From Pinus tabuliformis (taxonomy: Eukaryota; Streptophyta; Pinopsida; Pinales; Pinaceae), in assembly GCA_031772625.1 (NCBI GenBank), contig CM062816.1:834976033-835040032 (forward strand): a stretch of 64,000 bases of DNA, given 5' to 3'. Below are positions 22,540 to 34,070 of this stretch, one piece after another. The notes below the pieces were generated by a model, which had not been told where the DNA came from, did no database searches, and worked only from the letters and a program-made list of their open reading frames with translations. The position numbers and the translations under genes were made by a program. Each line of letters starts with the position of its first letter. The stretch's first letter is position 1.

Positions 22540-24195
22540 TGTTATCACCCCAAGAAACTCTCCTAGGTTGTATCTCAAAGATGCTCGGGAACATTACAAA
22601 CTCAACAAAATGTTGGAAATGGATGAATGGCAGGAATGATGCATATTCAAGCCAGATAACCACTTCTACTGTGCTTAACCCCAGACATGGGTGAACACCC
22701 CCAGACTACAAGGCTTTAGACCACCAATTACTCACAGTTTGAGGATTAGGTGAACATGGAGAATATTGAACACGCCAGCAGATGCACAAGACCATGTGAT
22801 GGCCGGCTGCAACCAGTAAAGAGGTCTGTAATTCTATTTCCTAATACACAGACAGGATGACAGCTCTCTGGTATTAAACAAACAAAAACCTGCATACAAA
22901 TTCAATGATACGTACTAGATTCTAATACAGAGGTGGGATGACAGCCCCTCTAATGCTAAATATCAAGAGCACATGAAAAATGCATAACAGGCACAGCCTG
23001 GAACAGAGAAGAAGTGGAAAGTGAGCAATTAACAGCAAAAGAAGCTTGTATTAGCTGAAAATGAAGACCGGACACTGCAGGTATCACAATAGTTACATTC
23101 TCCAGAAGTTGAACCTTACATCAAAACAACAACCATCAACCCTCAATGCATCTTGCTCTTGGGTATATATAGAGTTTGTTTACAAATATGCTCTGCTATC
23201 CTATGCATGGAGATGTCATAATGGACCACCAACCACATTAACTATCTGATATGGGTCTCTGATACAATTTGTTGGATTTAATGAAAAAAATGACCTTTTC
23301 TGTTGTTCAACAGTCCTTCTTTGAGTAGGTGGAGTGTTGACTGAAAGAAGCTCAATAACTAATAAATGCTTTAACTACTCGAGGCTGTCCTTTTCTTCTC
23401 TCGGGTACACAATGTGTTGAATGCAGTATTTGAAGCTTAACTGCGCAGAGCCGGTAGATGATCGCCTTCATCCTTTAGGTGTGCAGAGTGATTATGTACA
23501 CGAAGACTACATGGCGAATGCATGGGAAGGACGAGAATAAACATCAGCCGTTAGATCAAACAAACAAATGGCAGAGATCTATTTTGTAAGAGGAATCAGG
23601 AAATATGGGATCGGAATAAACGAGGGCCGTCGGATCTTATATGGGCAGATCTGACGGTGATCGGGGGCGGAAGTTGCGCCGGAGATAACGAGCGGGGGAA
23701 TGGTTTTGCGCGGCGGGCAGTATTTAACGTACTGCCTACTGGGGTCGGGCGGTATTCGTACGCGGGGGCGTGATCACAATAATAGGACGACACCTGGCAG
23801 ATGTGACTGGGTCAATACCGCATTCCCCACGAGCTAACGTTCGATTAAGTTACGGCATCGGGGGAAGCGAATAGCGTTGGATCTCGCGGTGGATGCAATC
23901 GACGACGAGAATTAAAAGCACACATTTATGACTGATATGACGTGAAAAAGGCTTGTGAAAGGCGCTTGGTTGGGTTATCGGGGTTATATGATGTTTAGAC
24001 TTCAGCACCCGGGGGCTTGGGGAATATGGGTTTATAAAGAAATTTTTAGTAAAACAGGGATAATGGGGGTTATGGGAGTGTAGAAAAATGAAGGAGGAGG
24101 AGGAAAAGGACTGTTGCAGGCTCTTTGTAAGCATAACCAGCACTGCCCAACCTGATTTTATCCATCAAATGTTGAAGAATATTATAGAGCTAACA
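22540..24195. mobile_element. Element E: solo LTR inserted in B
   Basis: It has ends TGTTATCACCCC and AGAGCTAACA (inverted TGTTA/TAACA) and is flanked by GTAAC (22,535-22,539) and GTACC (24,196-24,200), a 4-of-5 match. Removing it restores the conserved RT entry reading (...SSPRGV, then PLHCQVKH), which confirms the boundaries and shows GTACC is the original site. No internal coding region, primer site or second LTR is present, so it is a 1.66 kb solo LTR left by LTR-LTR recombination. Orientation is unknown. The family resembles none of the other LTRs here. Confidence 0.78.
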
Positions 24196-24532
24196 GTACC
24201 ATTGCACTGTCAGGTCAAGCATTTGTTCGATTTGACTACCGGAGCACCTCTACCCAATAGGCCGATATATCATCGCTCCATTCTAGAAAATGCCAAGTAC
24301 AAGTAGCGACATGATCAACATCGGGTGTCACACAAGTTTCAGGTGGGCAACAAAATTTGTTTGCATTTGCATAAAGAATGTCTTACCAGAGCCCATCGGA
24401 AGCTCAGACCACTCCGATATGGTCCTTACACCATTACGAAAGATGTGGGAGACAATGATTTGGAGTGCAGCATTCCCCCATTCCTTGTCTTGTACCCAAT
24501 ATTCAATGTGGACCGCCTTCGGCCATGCTTCC
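24196..24532 (+). pseudogene. Element B RT start joined to integrase C-terminus
   Basis: From 24,201 the translation is the RT N-terminal motif (PLHCQVKHLFDL, then GAPLPNRPIYHRSILEN). At about 24,297 it switches directly to the integrase C-terminal region (RHDQHRVSHKFQVGNKICLH, then LRPLRYGPYTITKDVGDN). The RT palm, RNase H and integrase core are therefore deleted. The integrase end is then interrupted at 24,532 by element C and resumes at 33,344 with residues PPLLDTSEI-like up to the purine tract. The intact order can be checked against the related copy at 9,640-9,840. Confidence 0.8.
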
Positions 24533-27500
24533 TGTTAGCGTTTGAGATTTCACCCTAGGCTGAGGAAGGTAAACCTTCAAGGCAACATCAAACCATTTCA
24601 CCTCGTAGCTAGCCCTACGGGGTATGAGAAGGCTCTCTCCGGTCAATCTCAGTAAAATATTCAATGGACAGAGATGACCAATACAGTGACACTGATATTA
24701 GGCTAGTAAACCGATTAAAAGGTTGATTTGGGGGTTTTTGGGGTTTTTTTTGCTGGCAATTGGAGGGAGTGCAATTCAGGGTGCGGGGATTGAGCTCAGT
24801 TTTTGCAGGTGGGTCTTTGGGGCAAGGTAGGAGTTTGTGCTGATGCCTTTAGCTGAGATGGATGATCAAGGAGGAAAGAAGAGAAGCTAAAGAGGGCAAA
24901 CAATGACTTTGAATCCTCTTTAGACAGTGGAAAACATAAACATTAAACAAATTTGAAAGCTGAGCATGACATGCATGAATTCAAACTTTATCACTTCATT
25001 TGTTTAATTAGCAGAAGTAAAGAAAGGGATGGAACACATAAACACACTTACAATTACAATAAGAGAACACACCATCAACACAAGAGTCCACAAGAATCCC
25101 AATGATGTCTGCAAAACCCTGGTCTTCCTTTTCCTCAAATTGCAGAGATACAAGTAAAATATACAATAGGAGCTTCTCCCTCAAAAGTCCAACCATGAAA
25201 ATGAGCAAGAGAAGGCATAATATAGATGATCTAACTCCTTTCCCCACCTCTAGGGGTTGAGCTCAGCTTCCTAGGAGCTGTTTCAACTAATTCTAAACTG
25301 AGCACTAGATAATAGGCAGTCAAAACAACTTGCCTCTAAAACTTAGGAAACCTATCCATGCATTAAATATTTACCATTTACATCAAAGAATCTTCTAGAA
25401 GTGATGAAGGAGAGTAAAATCATCTAAATTCCATGAAAATTACACAAAAATCCATCATTTACATGCCTCAAAAGTCAACCAAGATGAAAACAGTGTTTTG
25501 TTGGCCGAACTGGTCAAAACAGGCAAATTTCCCTGACTGGTCACGCACATTCACAGCTCTGTTTGAGGGCCTTCCCGGTGTCCAAATCAGGTGAAAGATA
25601 GCTCGTTGGAAAGGTATGCGAGTCTACTTTCCAACCCCACTGGAATTTCTGAATTTGGAGTTGATTTGACCCCTCAAAAGTCATTTCTCCCAAGACAGCT
25701 TTCTGCAACTCAAAATAGGGGCAGAAAGTCAAAATTTGCATGTGTTTTGAGCTTTTGGAAACCCAAATCTCCATAAAATCTGAAACCCATCCATAGGCAA
25801 GTGTATTTTTGCATGAAAATTCCAAAAATGCAAAGTTTTCCCCGTTCTGAGTTGCCCCCATGTATGGTCGCGCGCGGGGTGAGACCAGTCAAATGGCCAA
25901 AACCTGTAAAATTCCCAAAAATGCTTCAAAACTCTCAAAATTTCTTGGGTTTGCTGCTAGGAGGATGATAATGAGTATCATGGTGAGTGAGAGAGGCCTC
26001 AGCCAAGATACGGAGCAAAATTTGGCCTTTTTCTCCGTTTTAGTGCCTCGGTCAAACTCCTTGGATCCGGCGATTGTAATTTTGGCATTTCTCTAAAACC
26101 ATAACACCTGTGCAAAAAGTGAAGGAGGTTTTTCTTCTTTGTCATGTTATGGACAAAAACCTCTCTCAGTTTTCCAAAATTCATCTTTTATTGCTCTGAA
26201 ACATCATTTGAGTGCAACTTGTCCCGATGTGTGAAACAATGGATTTTGTCGAAATGGAGCGAAATGAAGGGGATAGGGGGCTTCTAAATTCTTGGGGAAA
26301 TTTTTGGGAGTGGGGAGGGATGTTAGGAAGCAGGGGAAAGTGAAATCTCAGAGATTGAGTGAGGGGAAGGGGTCGAACAGGGCAAAACACATGCCAAACC
26401 TAGAAAATTGCCAGGTTGTAGCTAGAAACTAAGGTTTGTGCAAAAATGAGGAATTTGGCGGATCTAAGGGATGGGAAGTGTTTGATAAGGTACTTTAAGG
26501 ATAGGGGAAGGTGTATGAACATCAGGAAACAAGTTTTGCCGGTGATTTGACCATCCAAGAGAAATTGCCTTCAAAACCCTAGGAGAGGGAAATGACCTTG
26601 CCTAGGTGCAACTGAAGCATGAACAAGGTGTAAAATGACTCATTAGACACTGACATGATAATGACAACGCTATGAATGATGATAAACTCAGCTGAATGAT
26701 GACATGGACCACCATTTGGACAACTTTAGAAGGAGTTAAGGCAAACCCTAGACCTAATGCCTACATGAACAAGCAATAACTAAAATCCATTCCTCTTTAC
26801 ATTCTTGGTAGCAAATATATATAAGCAGCAGCCCAACATCCTTGATTTCAAGCATCCAGCATGTTAGAAGACCCTACCTCGACCAATTTAGCAAGCAAGA
26901 GGGCGATTTGAGAAAATTTGAAGTGGTTTTGTGGAAGACAGTTTGACTGGTCGCGCACGGGCTTTGACTGGTCGCGCACTGCCCGACTGGTCGCGCCCGT
27001 TAGGAATTAACACTGCGGAGGAGCTGCTGACTGGTCGCGCACTACCCAACTGGTCGCGCACAGCTCCTGAGTGGTCGCGCACCTGAAAATGACCCAAATT
27101 CTCTACAATTCGCCTCCTTTCGCCTTCTTCGCACTCTCACTCTTCTTTGCAAGCTCTTAGATGCACAATGAGGGTGTTTTAGAGGGAATTGGACTCTTTA
27201 TAAGCCCAATTTGAAAAAATTTACTTACCAAACCCACTTTCTAATGTTTTGTTTTGACATTCTCTTTAGCACTGTTTTGAGTTTGCTTTGTCCTGAATTT
27301 GACTTTTTGGGTACTTTAACTCCGTTTTTTTTTGCAGGTTGACCATCTGATGGACTCTAGTGAGGAGACCAGGGTTATTGCCGGCATTTTGAAGAATTTT
27401 GAAAATTTCCTTATTTTTTACAAAATTGACATGACCTTGGCTTTAAAAACATGGTTTTTAAATCCAAGGTATAAATGAGCTGTACCTGATGAAAATATCA

Positions 27501-27817
27501 ATGAAACATATTTACATACCTCCTTCCGGCTTGCTGGGGACCCATGGACCTCTGACTCATGATCTTGCAATGACATTTGACTGAAACCCTAGACCTAAGA
27601 CTTTGGACTTCAAGACAGAGCAAAACAAATGTGACACAAGCTCATTAACTGATATGACCTGATCCAGCAAAGCCAAGAAGGGAACAAGGACCAGCTCCTC
27701 CATCAGTTTTATGGCATGCCTAATGGGATGCAAAACTGACATTGATGAGACACCTACTTATGCATATGCAAAGAGTTTTTTTATCACTGATGGAGGGCAT
27801 CATGACCGACACTAACA
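24533..27817 (-). repeat. Element C left LTR (3' LTR)
   Basis: It differs from the right LTR by scattered substitutions and a few indels. It has one GACTGGTC(A/G)CGCAC motif near 25,534-25,547, where the right LTR has two, and six in the array at 26,944-27,082, where the right has five. ORFs inside (for example 25,541-25,861 minus) recur in the sister LTR but lack recognisable domains. Confidence 0.93.
26944..27082. repeat. Interspersed array of GACTGGTCGCGCAC, six units
   Basis: Units start at 26,944, 26,966, 26,985, 27,029, 27,048 and 27,069, with minor variants, separated by 5-30 bp of non-repeated spacer. Each contains the CpG-rich core TCGCGC. Further single motifs lie at 25,534-25,547 and a related 'tggtcgcgcgcgg' at about 25,865. 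The function is unknown; a protein-binding or methylation-target array is one possibility. Confidence 0.85.
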
Positions 27818-28181
27818 TTGGCTCCAATGGGGATGGTAGCTCCTTAGAGGTGCCAAGAACCTTAGACCTCTGGGAGAGCAGACCAGTGCCTTATAGTCAT
27901 TGGGCAATGGAGTCATTGTTTCGGCAAACAACACAAGACTTTGACTCATTTATTGACTGAAACCTGACTGAAAACTGACTGAAACTTAACTGGAACTTGA
28001 CTCAAACCGACTCGATGGCAAACTGAAATAACTTGAAAAAACTCACTCAACAGACCAAACACAAATGACTCATGACTGACTTAACTAAAACAAGAACTTA
28101 CAAAGCTTATTAAAGGGCAGCAGTCCATCAAGATTTGAAATCATGATGACAACCACCTGCATACTAATGAAATATGTACAA

Positions 28182-28946
28182 TCATGTATAATGAGCTTTC
28201 CAATGTAACCAATCCAGCAGATGGCTACATACCAAATTTCTGCTCTTGCTTATCTCGAGCAGGCGAAACGATGAACCTGTAGGCAACTCAAAATAACCAC
28301 TGAAACCAAAGCTTATGATAATGAACCAGGCAACATTTATCTTTTCTAATGCTTGCAGAAGAATGCCAAAGGGATCTTGATAATCCTGAAGCACTACCTT
28401 GTTTGGAGATCCAGCTGCAAAAATATAAGTACTCGCTTCATTCTGATCTGAAAGAACAGTGGGTTGCTGATTGATAGGAAGGCACAGAGAAGTATAAGCT
28501 TCTGCCATATGAGTGTTGGCTGTAAATTCCTTGACCGTGAGAAATTTTGACATATTGTCTCTCTCAAACTTATATTCCTCAATTTCATGGTCTAGGTCAT
28601 TCTTAAACAGAAAACAATCCTCAAGATCATCAAACATGACAGCCCCATCATCTTCATGAAAGAAAATATTATATGTTTGCTGATCTATAAAACTAATTAC
28701 AACACTGTCATCAATTTCAAAAGAGGAAGAAGTTTCACCAACACTTTCGTGACCATGTGCACACTGCTGATTTGCTTTAGCTTGGGTTGTAGCATGACCT
28801 TTCAAAAGTTGATCTATCTCATCTTCAGACAAAGGAGATAAGACTTTCTGTTTCCCTTTGCTCAAACAAGTCTTGTCTTCTTGAAATAACATGAAAAACA
28901 TGAAAAATCTGAATGACAGTCCTGATCTTCTGAAACTTGGAAACAT
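28182..28946 (-). CDS. Element C second ORF, 254 codons, unknown function
   Basis: It overlaps the end of the Gag-like ORF by 85 bp in another frame. The N-terminal part repeats Phe/Met-rich residues and is followed by a Lys/Asp/Glu-rich region. About residue 195 onward it reads 'VVLQDYQDPFGILLQALEKI', then a hydrophobic segment (WFIIISFGFSGYF) and a basic tail. No zinc knuckle, protease or polymerase motif is present. It is either the C-terminal part of one Gag protein split by a single indel or a separate product reached by frameshifting. It lies wholly inside the element. Confidence 0.55.
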   Translation of the reverse strand: MFPSFRRSGLSFRFFMFFMLFQEDKTCLSKGKQKVLSPLSEDEIDQLLKGHATTQAKANQQCAHGHESVGETSSSFEIDDSVVISFIDQQTYNIFFHEDDGAVMFDDLEDCFLFKNDLDHEIEEYKFERDNMSKFLTVKEFTANTHMAEAYTSLCLPINQQPTVLSDQNEASTYIFAAGSPNKVVLQDYQDPFGILLQALEKINVAWFIIISFGFSGYFELPTGSSFRLLEISKSRNLVCSHLLDWLHWKAHYT

Positions 28947-29683
28947 TGCTGATCATCTTCATATGACATGGCAATCAAACTATCCAAATTATGATCGAAA
29001 GAAGAGTTTTCACTTACTTGAACAAAGATCTCATCTTGCTGTTCATGAACATCTGAATCCAAAACTTTGTCTATGATCTCAACAACAGAGTTGTCTTTAA
29101 TGGGTTGCATGCTGTTGTCTTCTGTGGGCAGATCTGAAACAAGCTCTTCTCTTTCATCATCTTCGACTATATGACCATCTTCAACCTGCTGATCTTGACA
29201 AGTATCCTCTAAGATTTCTATGTGCTGTTGAAACGGCTTTTCATACAGAGCTTCCATGATCTCTTCATCCATGAAATTATCATCTTCATAAAACTTCTCA
29301 AGGCTTTCAATAAAACTATAGGCATGCTTGCAACAGTCTTGAACTAAATTCAATGATGGATAAGAGTCCTTATATCTTTCAATGAACATAGCATGAAAAT
29401 CCTTTAAACAGTAAATACAAGCAGACGGCAAACTTTCATACCATAATTGAGTTGTACCTTCCAGAGTGGCCAAGAATATCTTCATCAAGCAATCTTCAGG
29501 AAAATCAACCTTCAACTTGCAAATATGCATGTGAAATCTAACAAGATGTAAAGCAGCATCCTTCTTACCATCATCATTAAATGTAGGCAGATTCCTTGAC
29601 CAATCTACCTTTGGAATTTTATTTGGAAAACCTGGAATGTGATCTCGGCTCAGGGGAGCGTATCTTCTTGCAATCTGATCCAT
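28862..29683 (-). CDS. Element C Gag-like protein, 273 codons
   Basis: It begins MDQIARRYAPLSRDHIPGFP, 340 bp downstream of the primer site. Residues of about 28-110 form a Gag core: LPTFNDDGKKDAALHLVRFH, then LKVDFPEDCLMKIFLATLEGTTQLWYESLP and DFHAMFIERYK, a pattern related to Retrotrans_gag (WF/WY-xxL, then F-xx-F-x-xx-Y). The rest is acidic (about residues 120-250) with no zinc knuckle. It would pack element RNA into particles. It is intact within this frame, unusual for this window, and agrees with the young LTRs. Confidence 0.72.
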   Translation of the reverse strand: MDQIARRYAPLSRDHIPGFPNKIPKVDWSRNLPTFNDDGKKDAALHLVRFHMHICKLKVDFPEDCLMKIFLATLEGTTQLWYESLPSACIYCLKDFHAMFIERYKDSYPSLNLVQDCCKHAYSFIESLEKFYEDDNFMDEEIMEALYEKPFQQHIEILEDTCQDQQVEDGHIVEDDEREELVSDLPTEDNSMQPIKDNSVVEIIDKVLDSDVHEQQDEIFVQVSENSSFDHNLDSLIAMSYEDDQQCFQVSEDQDCHSDFSCFSCYFKKTRLV

Positions 29684-30022
29684 CTTGAAAATCTCAAAGC
29701 TACTGATCTCTCTGCAGTGAAGTCACCATGAAGCAGAGGTTGCTCAATTCTTCAGTGAAAGGAGTCGCCAAGTGAATGATTTCAGCCTTGTCAGTGTCTG
29801 ATCATTGTCCACTATCAACAATCAGATCTGAACTTGATACATGTACTGGGGTAAAATGCAAATGAAGTGTTATATCCACAAGCTCACGGAGATTGACTGA
29901 AGCAGCGTTTATCTACTAACGCTGATGTAAAACAAGAGCGTTTTCGAAGGCTACCTGGCGTAACTTCAGGCTCCGTCTAAGACTTATGAAACAAACACAT
30001 CAATCAACAAACAAGTTTGTTC

Positions 30023-30040
30023 TCCCCAGTATGGTCGCCA
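30023..30040 (-). promoter_or_regulatory. Primer binding site of element C
   Basis: The minus strand reads TGGCGACCATACTGGGGA just inside the 5' LTR (spacer TAC). This resembles the tRNA-Arg-type site TGGCGACTC...CTGGGGA used by Ogre/Tat elements. It fixes the minus orientation. Confidence 0.75.
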
Positions 30041-30043
30041 GTA

Positions 30044-33000
30044 TGTTAGCGCTTGAGATTTCACCCTAGGCTGAGGAAGGTAAACCTTCAAGGCAACATC
30101 AAACCATTTCACCTCGTAGCTAGCCCTACGGGGTATGAGAAGGCTCTCTCCGGTCAATCTCAGTAAAATATTCAATGGACAGAGATGACCAATACAGTGA
30201 CACTGATATTAGGCTAGTAAACCGATTAAAAGGTTGATTTGGGGGTTTTTGGGGTTTTTTTGGTGGCAATTGGAGGGAGTGCAATTCAGGGTGCGGGGAT
30301 TGAGCTCAGTTTTTGCAGGTGGGTCTTTGGGGCAAGGTAGGAGTTTGTGCTGATGCCTTTAGCTGAGATGGATGATCAAGGAGGAAAGAAGAGAAGCTAA
30401 AGAGGGCAAACAATGACTTTGAATCCTCTTTAGACAGTGGAAAACATAAACATTAAACAAATTTGAAAGCTGAGCATGACATGCATGAATTCAAACTTTA
30501 TCACTTCATTTGTTTAATTAGCAGCAGTAAAGAAAGGGATGGAACACATAAACACACTTACAATTACAATAAGAGAACACACCATCAACACAAGAGTCCA
30601 AAATAATCCCAATGATGTCTGCAAAACCCTGGTCTTCCTTTTCCTCAAATTGCAGAGATACAAGTAAAATATACAATAGGAGCTTCTCCCTCAAAAGTCC
30701 AACCATGAAAATGAGCAAGAGAAGGCATAATATAGATGATCTAACTCCTTTCCCTGCCTCTAGGTGTCGAGCTCAGCTTCCTAGGAGCTGTTTCAACTAA
30801 TTCTAAACTGAGCACTAGATAATAGGCAGTCAAAACAACTTGCCTCTAAAACTTAGGAAACCTATCCATGCATTAAATATTTACCATTTACATCAAAGAA
30901 TCTTCTAGAAGTGATGAAGGAGAGTAAAAGCATCTAAATGCCATGAAAATTACACAAAAATCCATCATTTACATGCCTCAAAAGTCAACCAAGATGAAAA
31001 CAGTGTTTTGCTGGCTGAACTGGTCAAAACAGGCAAATTTCCCTGACTGGTCGCGCACATCACTCTGACTGGTCGCGCACATTCACAGCTCTGTTTTAGG
31101 GCCTTCCCGGTGTCCAAATCAGGTGCAAGATAGCTCGTTGGAAAGGTCTGCGAGTCTAATTTCCAACCCCACTGGAATTTCTGAATTTGGAGTTGATTTG
31201 ACCCCTCAAACGTCATTTCTCCCAAGACAGCTTTCTGCAACTCAAAATAGGGGCAGAAAGTCAAAATTTGCATGTGTTTTGAGCTTTTGGAAACCCAAAT
31301 CTCCATAAAATCTGAAACACATCCATAGGAAAGTGTATTTTTGCATAACAATTCCAAAAATGCAAAGTTTTCCCCGTTCCGAGTTGCCCCCATGTATGGT
31401 CGCGCGCGGGGTGAGACCAGTCAAATGGCCAAAACCTGTAAAATTCCCAAAAATGCCAAAAATGCTTCAAAACTCTCAAAATTTCTTGGGTTTGCTGCTA
31501 GGAGGATGATAATGAGTATCATGGTGAGTGAGAGAGGCCTCAGCCAAGATACGGAGCGGGTTTGGCCTTTTTCTCCGTTTTAGTGCCTCGGTCAAACTCT
31601 TTGGATCCGGCGATTGTAATTTTGGCATTTCTCTAAAACCATAACACCTGTGCAAAAAGTGAAGGAGGTTTTTCTTCTTTGGCATGTTATGGACAAAAAC
31701 CTCTCTCAGTTTTCCAAAATTCATCTTTTATTGCTCTGAAACATCATTTGAGTGCAACTTGTCCCGATGTGTGAAACAATGGATTTTGTCGAAATGGAGC
31801 GAAATGAAGGGGATAGGGGGCTTCTAAATTCTTGGGGAAATTTTTGGGAGTGGGGAGGGATGTTAGAAAGTAGGGGAAAGTGAAATCTCAGAGATTGAGT
31901 GAGGGGAAGGGGTCGAAAAGGGCAAAACACAGGCCAAACCTAGAAAATTGCCAGGTTGTAGCTAGAAACTAGGGTTTGTGCAAAAATGAGGAATTTGGCG
32001 GATCTAAGGGATGTGAAGTGTTTGATAAGGTACTTTAAGGATAGGGGAAGGTGTATGAACATCAGGAAACAATTTTTGCCGGTTATTTGACCATCCAAGA
32101 GAAATTGCCTTCAAAACCCTAGGAGAGGGAAATGACCTTGCCTAGGTGCAACTGAAGCATGAACAAGGTGTAAAATGACTCATTATACACTGACATGATA
32201 ATGACAACGCTATGAATGATGATAAACTCAGCTGAATGATGACATGGACCACCATTTGGACAACTTTAGAAGGAGTTAAGGCAAACCCTAGACCTAATGC
32301 CTACATGAACAAGCAATAACTAAAATCCATTCCTCTTTACATTCTTGGTAGCAAATATATATAAGCACCAGCCCAACATCCTTGATTTCAAGCATCCAGC
32401 ATGTTAGAAGACCCTACCTCGACCAATTTAGCAAGCAAGAGGGCGATTTGAGAAAATTTGAAGTGGTTTTGTGGAAGACAGTTTGACTGGTCGCGCACGG
32501 GCTTTGACTGGTCGCGCACTGCCCGACTGGTCGCGCCCGTTAGGAATTAACACTGCGGAGGAGCTGCTGACTGGTCGCGCACAGCTCCTGAGTGGTCGCG
32601 CACCTGAAAATAACCCAAATTCTCTGCAATTCGCCTCCTTTCGCCTTCTTCGCCCTCTCACTCTTCTTTGCAAGCTCTTAGATGCACAATGAGGGTGTTT
32701 TAGAGGGAATTGGACTCTTTATAAGCCCAATTTGAAAAAATTTACTTACCAAACCCACTTTCTAATGTTTTGTTTTGACATTCTATTTAACACTGTTTTG
32801 AGTTTGCTTTGTCCTGAATTTGACTTTTTGGGTACTTTAACTCCGTTTTTTTTTGCAGGTTGACCATCTGATGGACTATAGTGAGGAGACCAGGGTTATT
32901 GCCGGCATTTTGAAGAATTTTGAAAATTTCCTTATTTTTTACAAAACTGACATGACCTTGGCTTTAAAAACATGGTTTTTAAATCCAAGGTATAAATGAG

Positions 33001-33338
33001 CTGTACCTGATGAAAATATCAATGAAACATATTTACATACCTCCTTCCGGCTTGCTGGGGACCCATGGACCTCTGACTCATGATCTTGCAATGACATTTG
33101 ACTGAAACCCTAGACCTAAGACTTTGGACTTCAAGACAGAGCAAAACAAATGTGACACAAGCTCATTAACTGATATGACCTGATCCAGCAAAGCCAAGAA
33201 GGGAACAAGGACCAGCTCCTCCATCAGTTTTATGGCATGCCTAATGGGATGCAAAACTGACATTGATGAGACACCTACTTATGCATATGCAAGGAGTTTT
33301 TTGATCACTGATGGAGGGCATCATGACCGACACTAACA
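30044..33338 (-). repeat. Element C right LTR (5' LTR)
   Basis: Nearly identical to the left LTR, with a two-copy motif at 31,044-31,079 (22-bp extra unit) and a five-copy motif array at 32,484-32,603 (one unit fewer). Confidence 0.93.
32484..32603. repeat. Array of GACTGGTCGCGCAC, five units
   Basis: Equivalent to 26,944-27,082, but the 'actacccaactggtcgcgc' unit is missing. This shows gain or loss of one unit between the sister LTRs. Confidence 0.85.
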
Positions 33339-33343
33339 CTTCC

Positions 33344-33455
33344 CACCATTACTGGACACATCAGAAATTAGAGAACGACTCACACCAGTAGAAGTTTCCT
33401 CATCTCATGGCGGAACTCAACGTAATGAGGACCATTTCTTCCTAAGGGGGAGGAA
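33344..33455 (+). pseudogene. Element B integrase tail and polypurine tract
   Basis: The continuation of the integrase end interrupted by C ('ccaccattactggacacatcag') matches 9,823-9,850 of the related copy. It is followed at 33,444-33,455 by the purine tract AAGGGGGAGGAA directly before the 3' LTR. Confidence 0.8.
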
Positions 33456-34070
33456 TGATCCAGGTGGATATTGGTGGCCACCTACCCATCCCACTTGGAC
33501 CCCCACCATTGTCTCTTTCAATTTTTCAATTTCCTTATTTGTAGCACAATTTACTAGTTTTGACAGTTTTTCAGGTCCTGAACTTTCGGAGCCGTTTTGA
33601 GGCCCTAAACGACATTTTTTGGAAAAATTGATTTTGTAATTTTCAAGGCAATCACATTGAAAACTGTAGTCCTCAGAGAGATCTTTCCAATGAGGTATCA
33701 TACGCATCAAACAAAGATAATATGAGTAAGTTACTACCCCGGGAAGTTGGCTGCCCAACTAACCCCAACGGGGCCCATAAACTCTTGGTGTTACATCTCC
33801 TTAGGTTAGGGTTTTGGTTGTTTAGGGTTTTCTCTTAATGTTGAATAATAAAAAGGCCCTTGAGCCTCATTGTAACTCAATTAAGAGGCATGTAGCCGCC
33901 ACATCTCTTCTCAGAGATAAGCTACCATCGTCGGAGCTAGTCTTTTTTCCATTTTGTTTGTAAGCATATTTCAGCATTTGATATTAATGAAATGAGGTGT
34001 TATTTGTGCTGCATCTCTGTATTTATGGTTATATTAGTAATTTTTTGCGTTCCTGTTTAAATTCGGATCA
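33456..34070 (+). repeat. Element B 3' LTR
   Basis: It runs from TGATCCAGGTGG to TTCGGATCA and is homologous to 20,247-20,852 and 10,099-10,690. Element A integrase coding sequence begins immediately after it. Confidence 0.88.

Larger units (their letters stand above)
24533..33338 (-). mobile_element. Element C: young Tat/Ogre-like gag-only LTR element
   Basis: LTRs at 24,533-27,817 (3285 bp) and 30,044-33,338 (3295 bp) are nearly identical by eye. They begin TGTTAGCG, end CACTAACA, and are flanked by a perfect TSD CTTCC (24,528-24,532 and 33,339-33,343). The 2.2 kb interior reads on the minus strand: a tRNA-Arg-like primer site, a 273-codon Gag-like ORF and an overlapping 254-codon ORF. There is no protease, RT, RNase H or integrase, so it must have used proteins of another element. 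It disrupts the integrase end of B. The low LTR divergence makes it the youngest LTR insertion in the window. Confidence 0.92.
20247..34070 (+). mobile_element. Element B: chromovirus-like element nested in A
   Basis: B is bounded by LTRs 20,247-20,852 and 33,456-34,070 with TGATCC...GGATCA-type ends (the left end is mutated to TTATCAAGG). It has a tRNA-iMet primer site and a strong purine tract. It carries decayed Gag, protease, the first residues of RT and the integrase C-terminus. RT and most of integrase are deleted. It contains solo LTR E and element C. The 5-bp flanks differ (CAGTG on the left, CGTAG on the right), and the host A copy lacks the sequence between the two junctions, so this is not a simple insertion. 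Confidence 0.82.

Noticed and set aside
25541-26390. Cluster of ORFs in the C LTR, repeated at 30,965-31,930
   Set aside because: They recur because the LTR is duplicated. Their lengths change between copies and there are no domains, so they are not independent genes.
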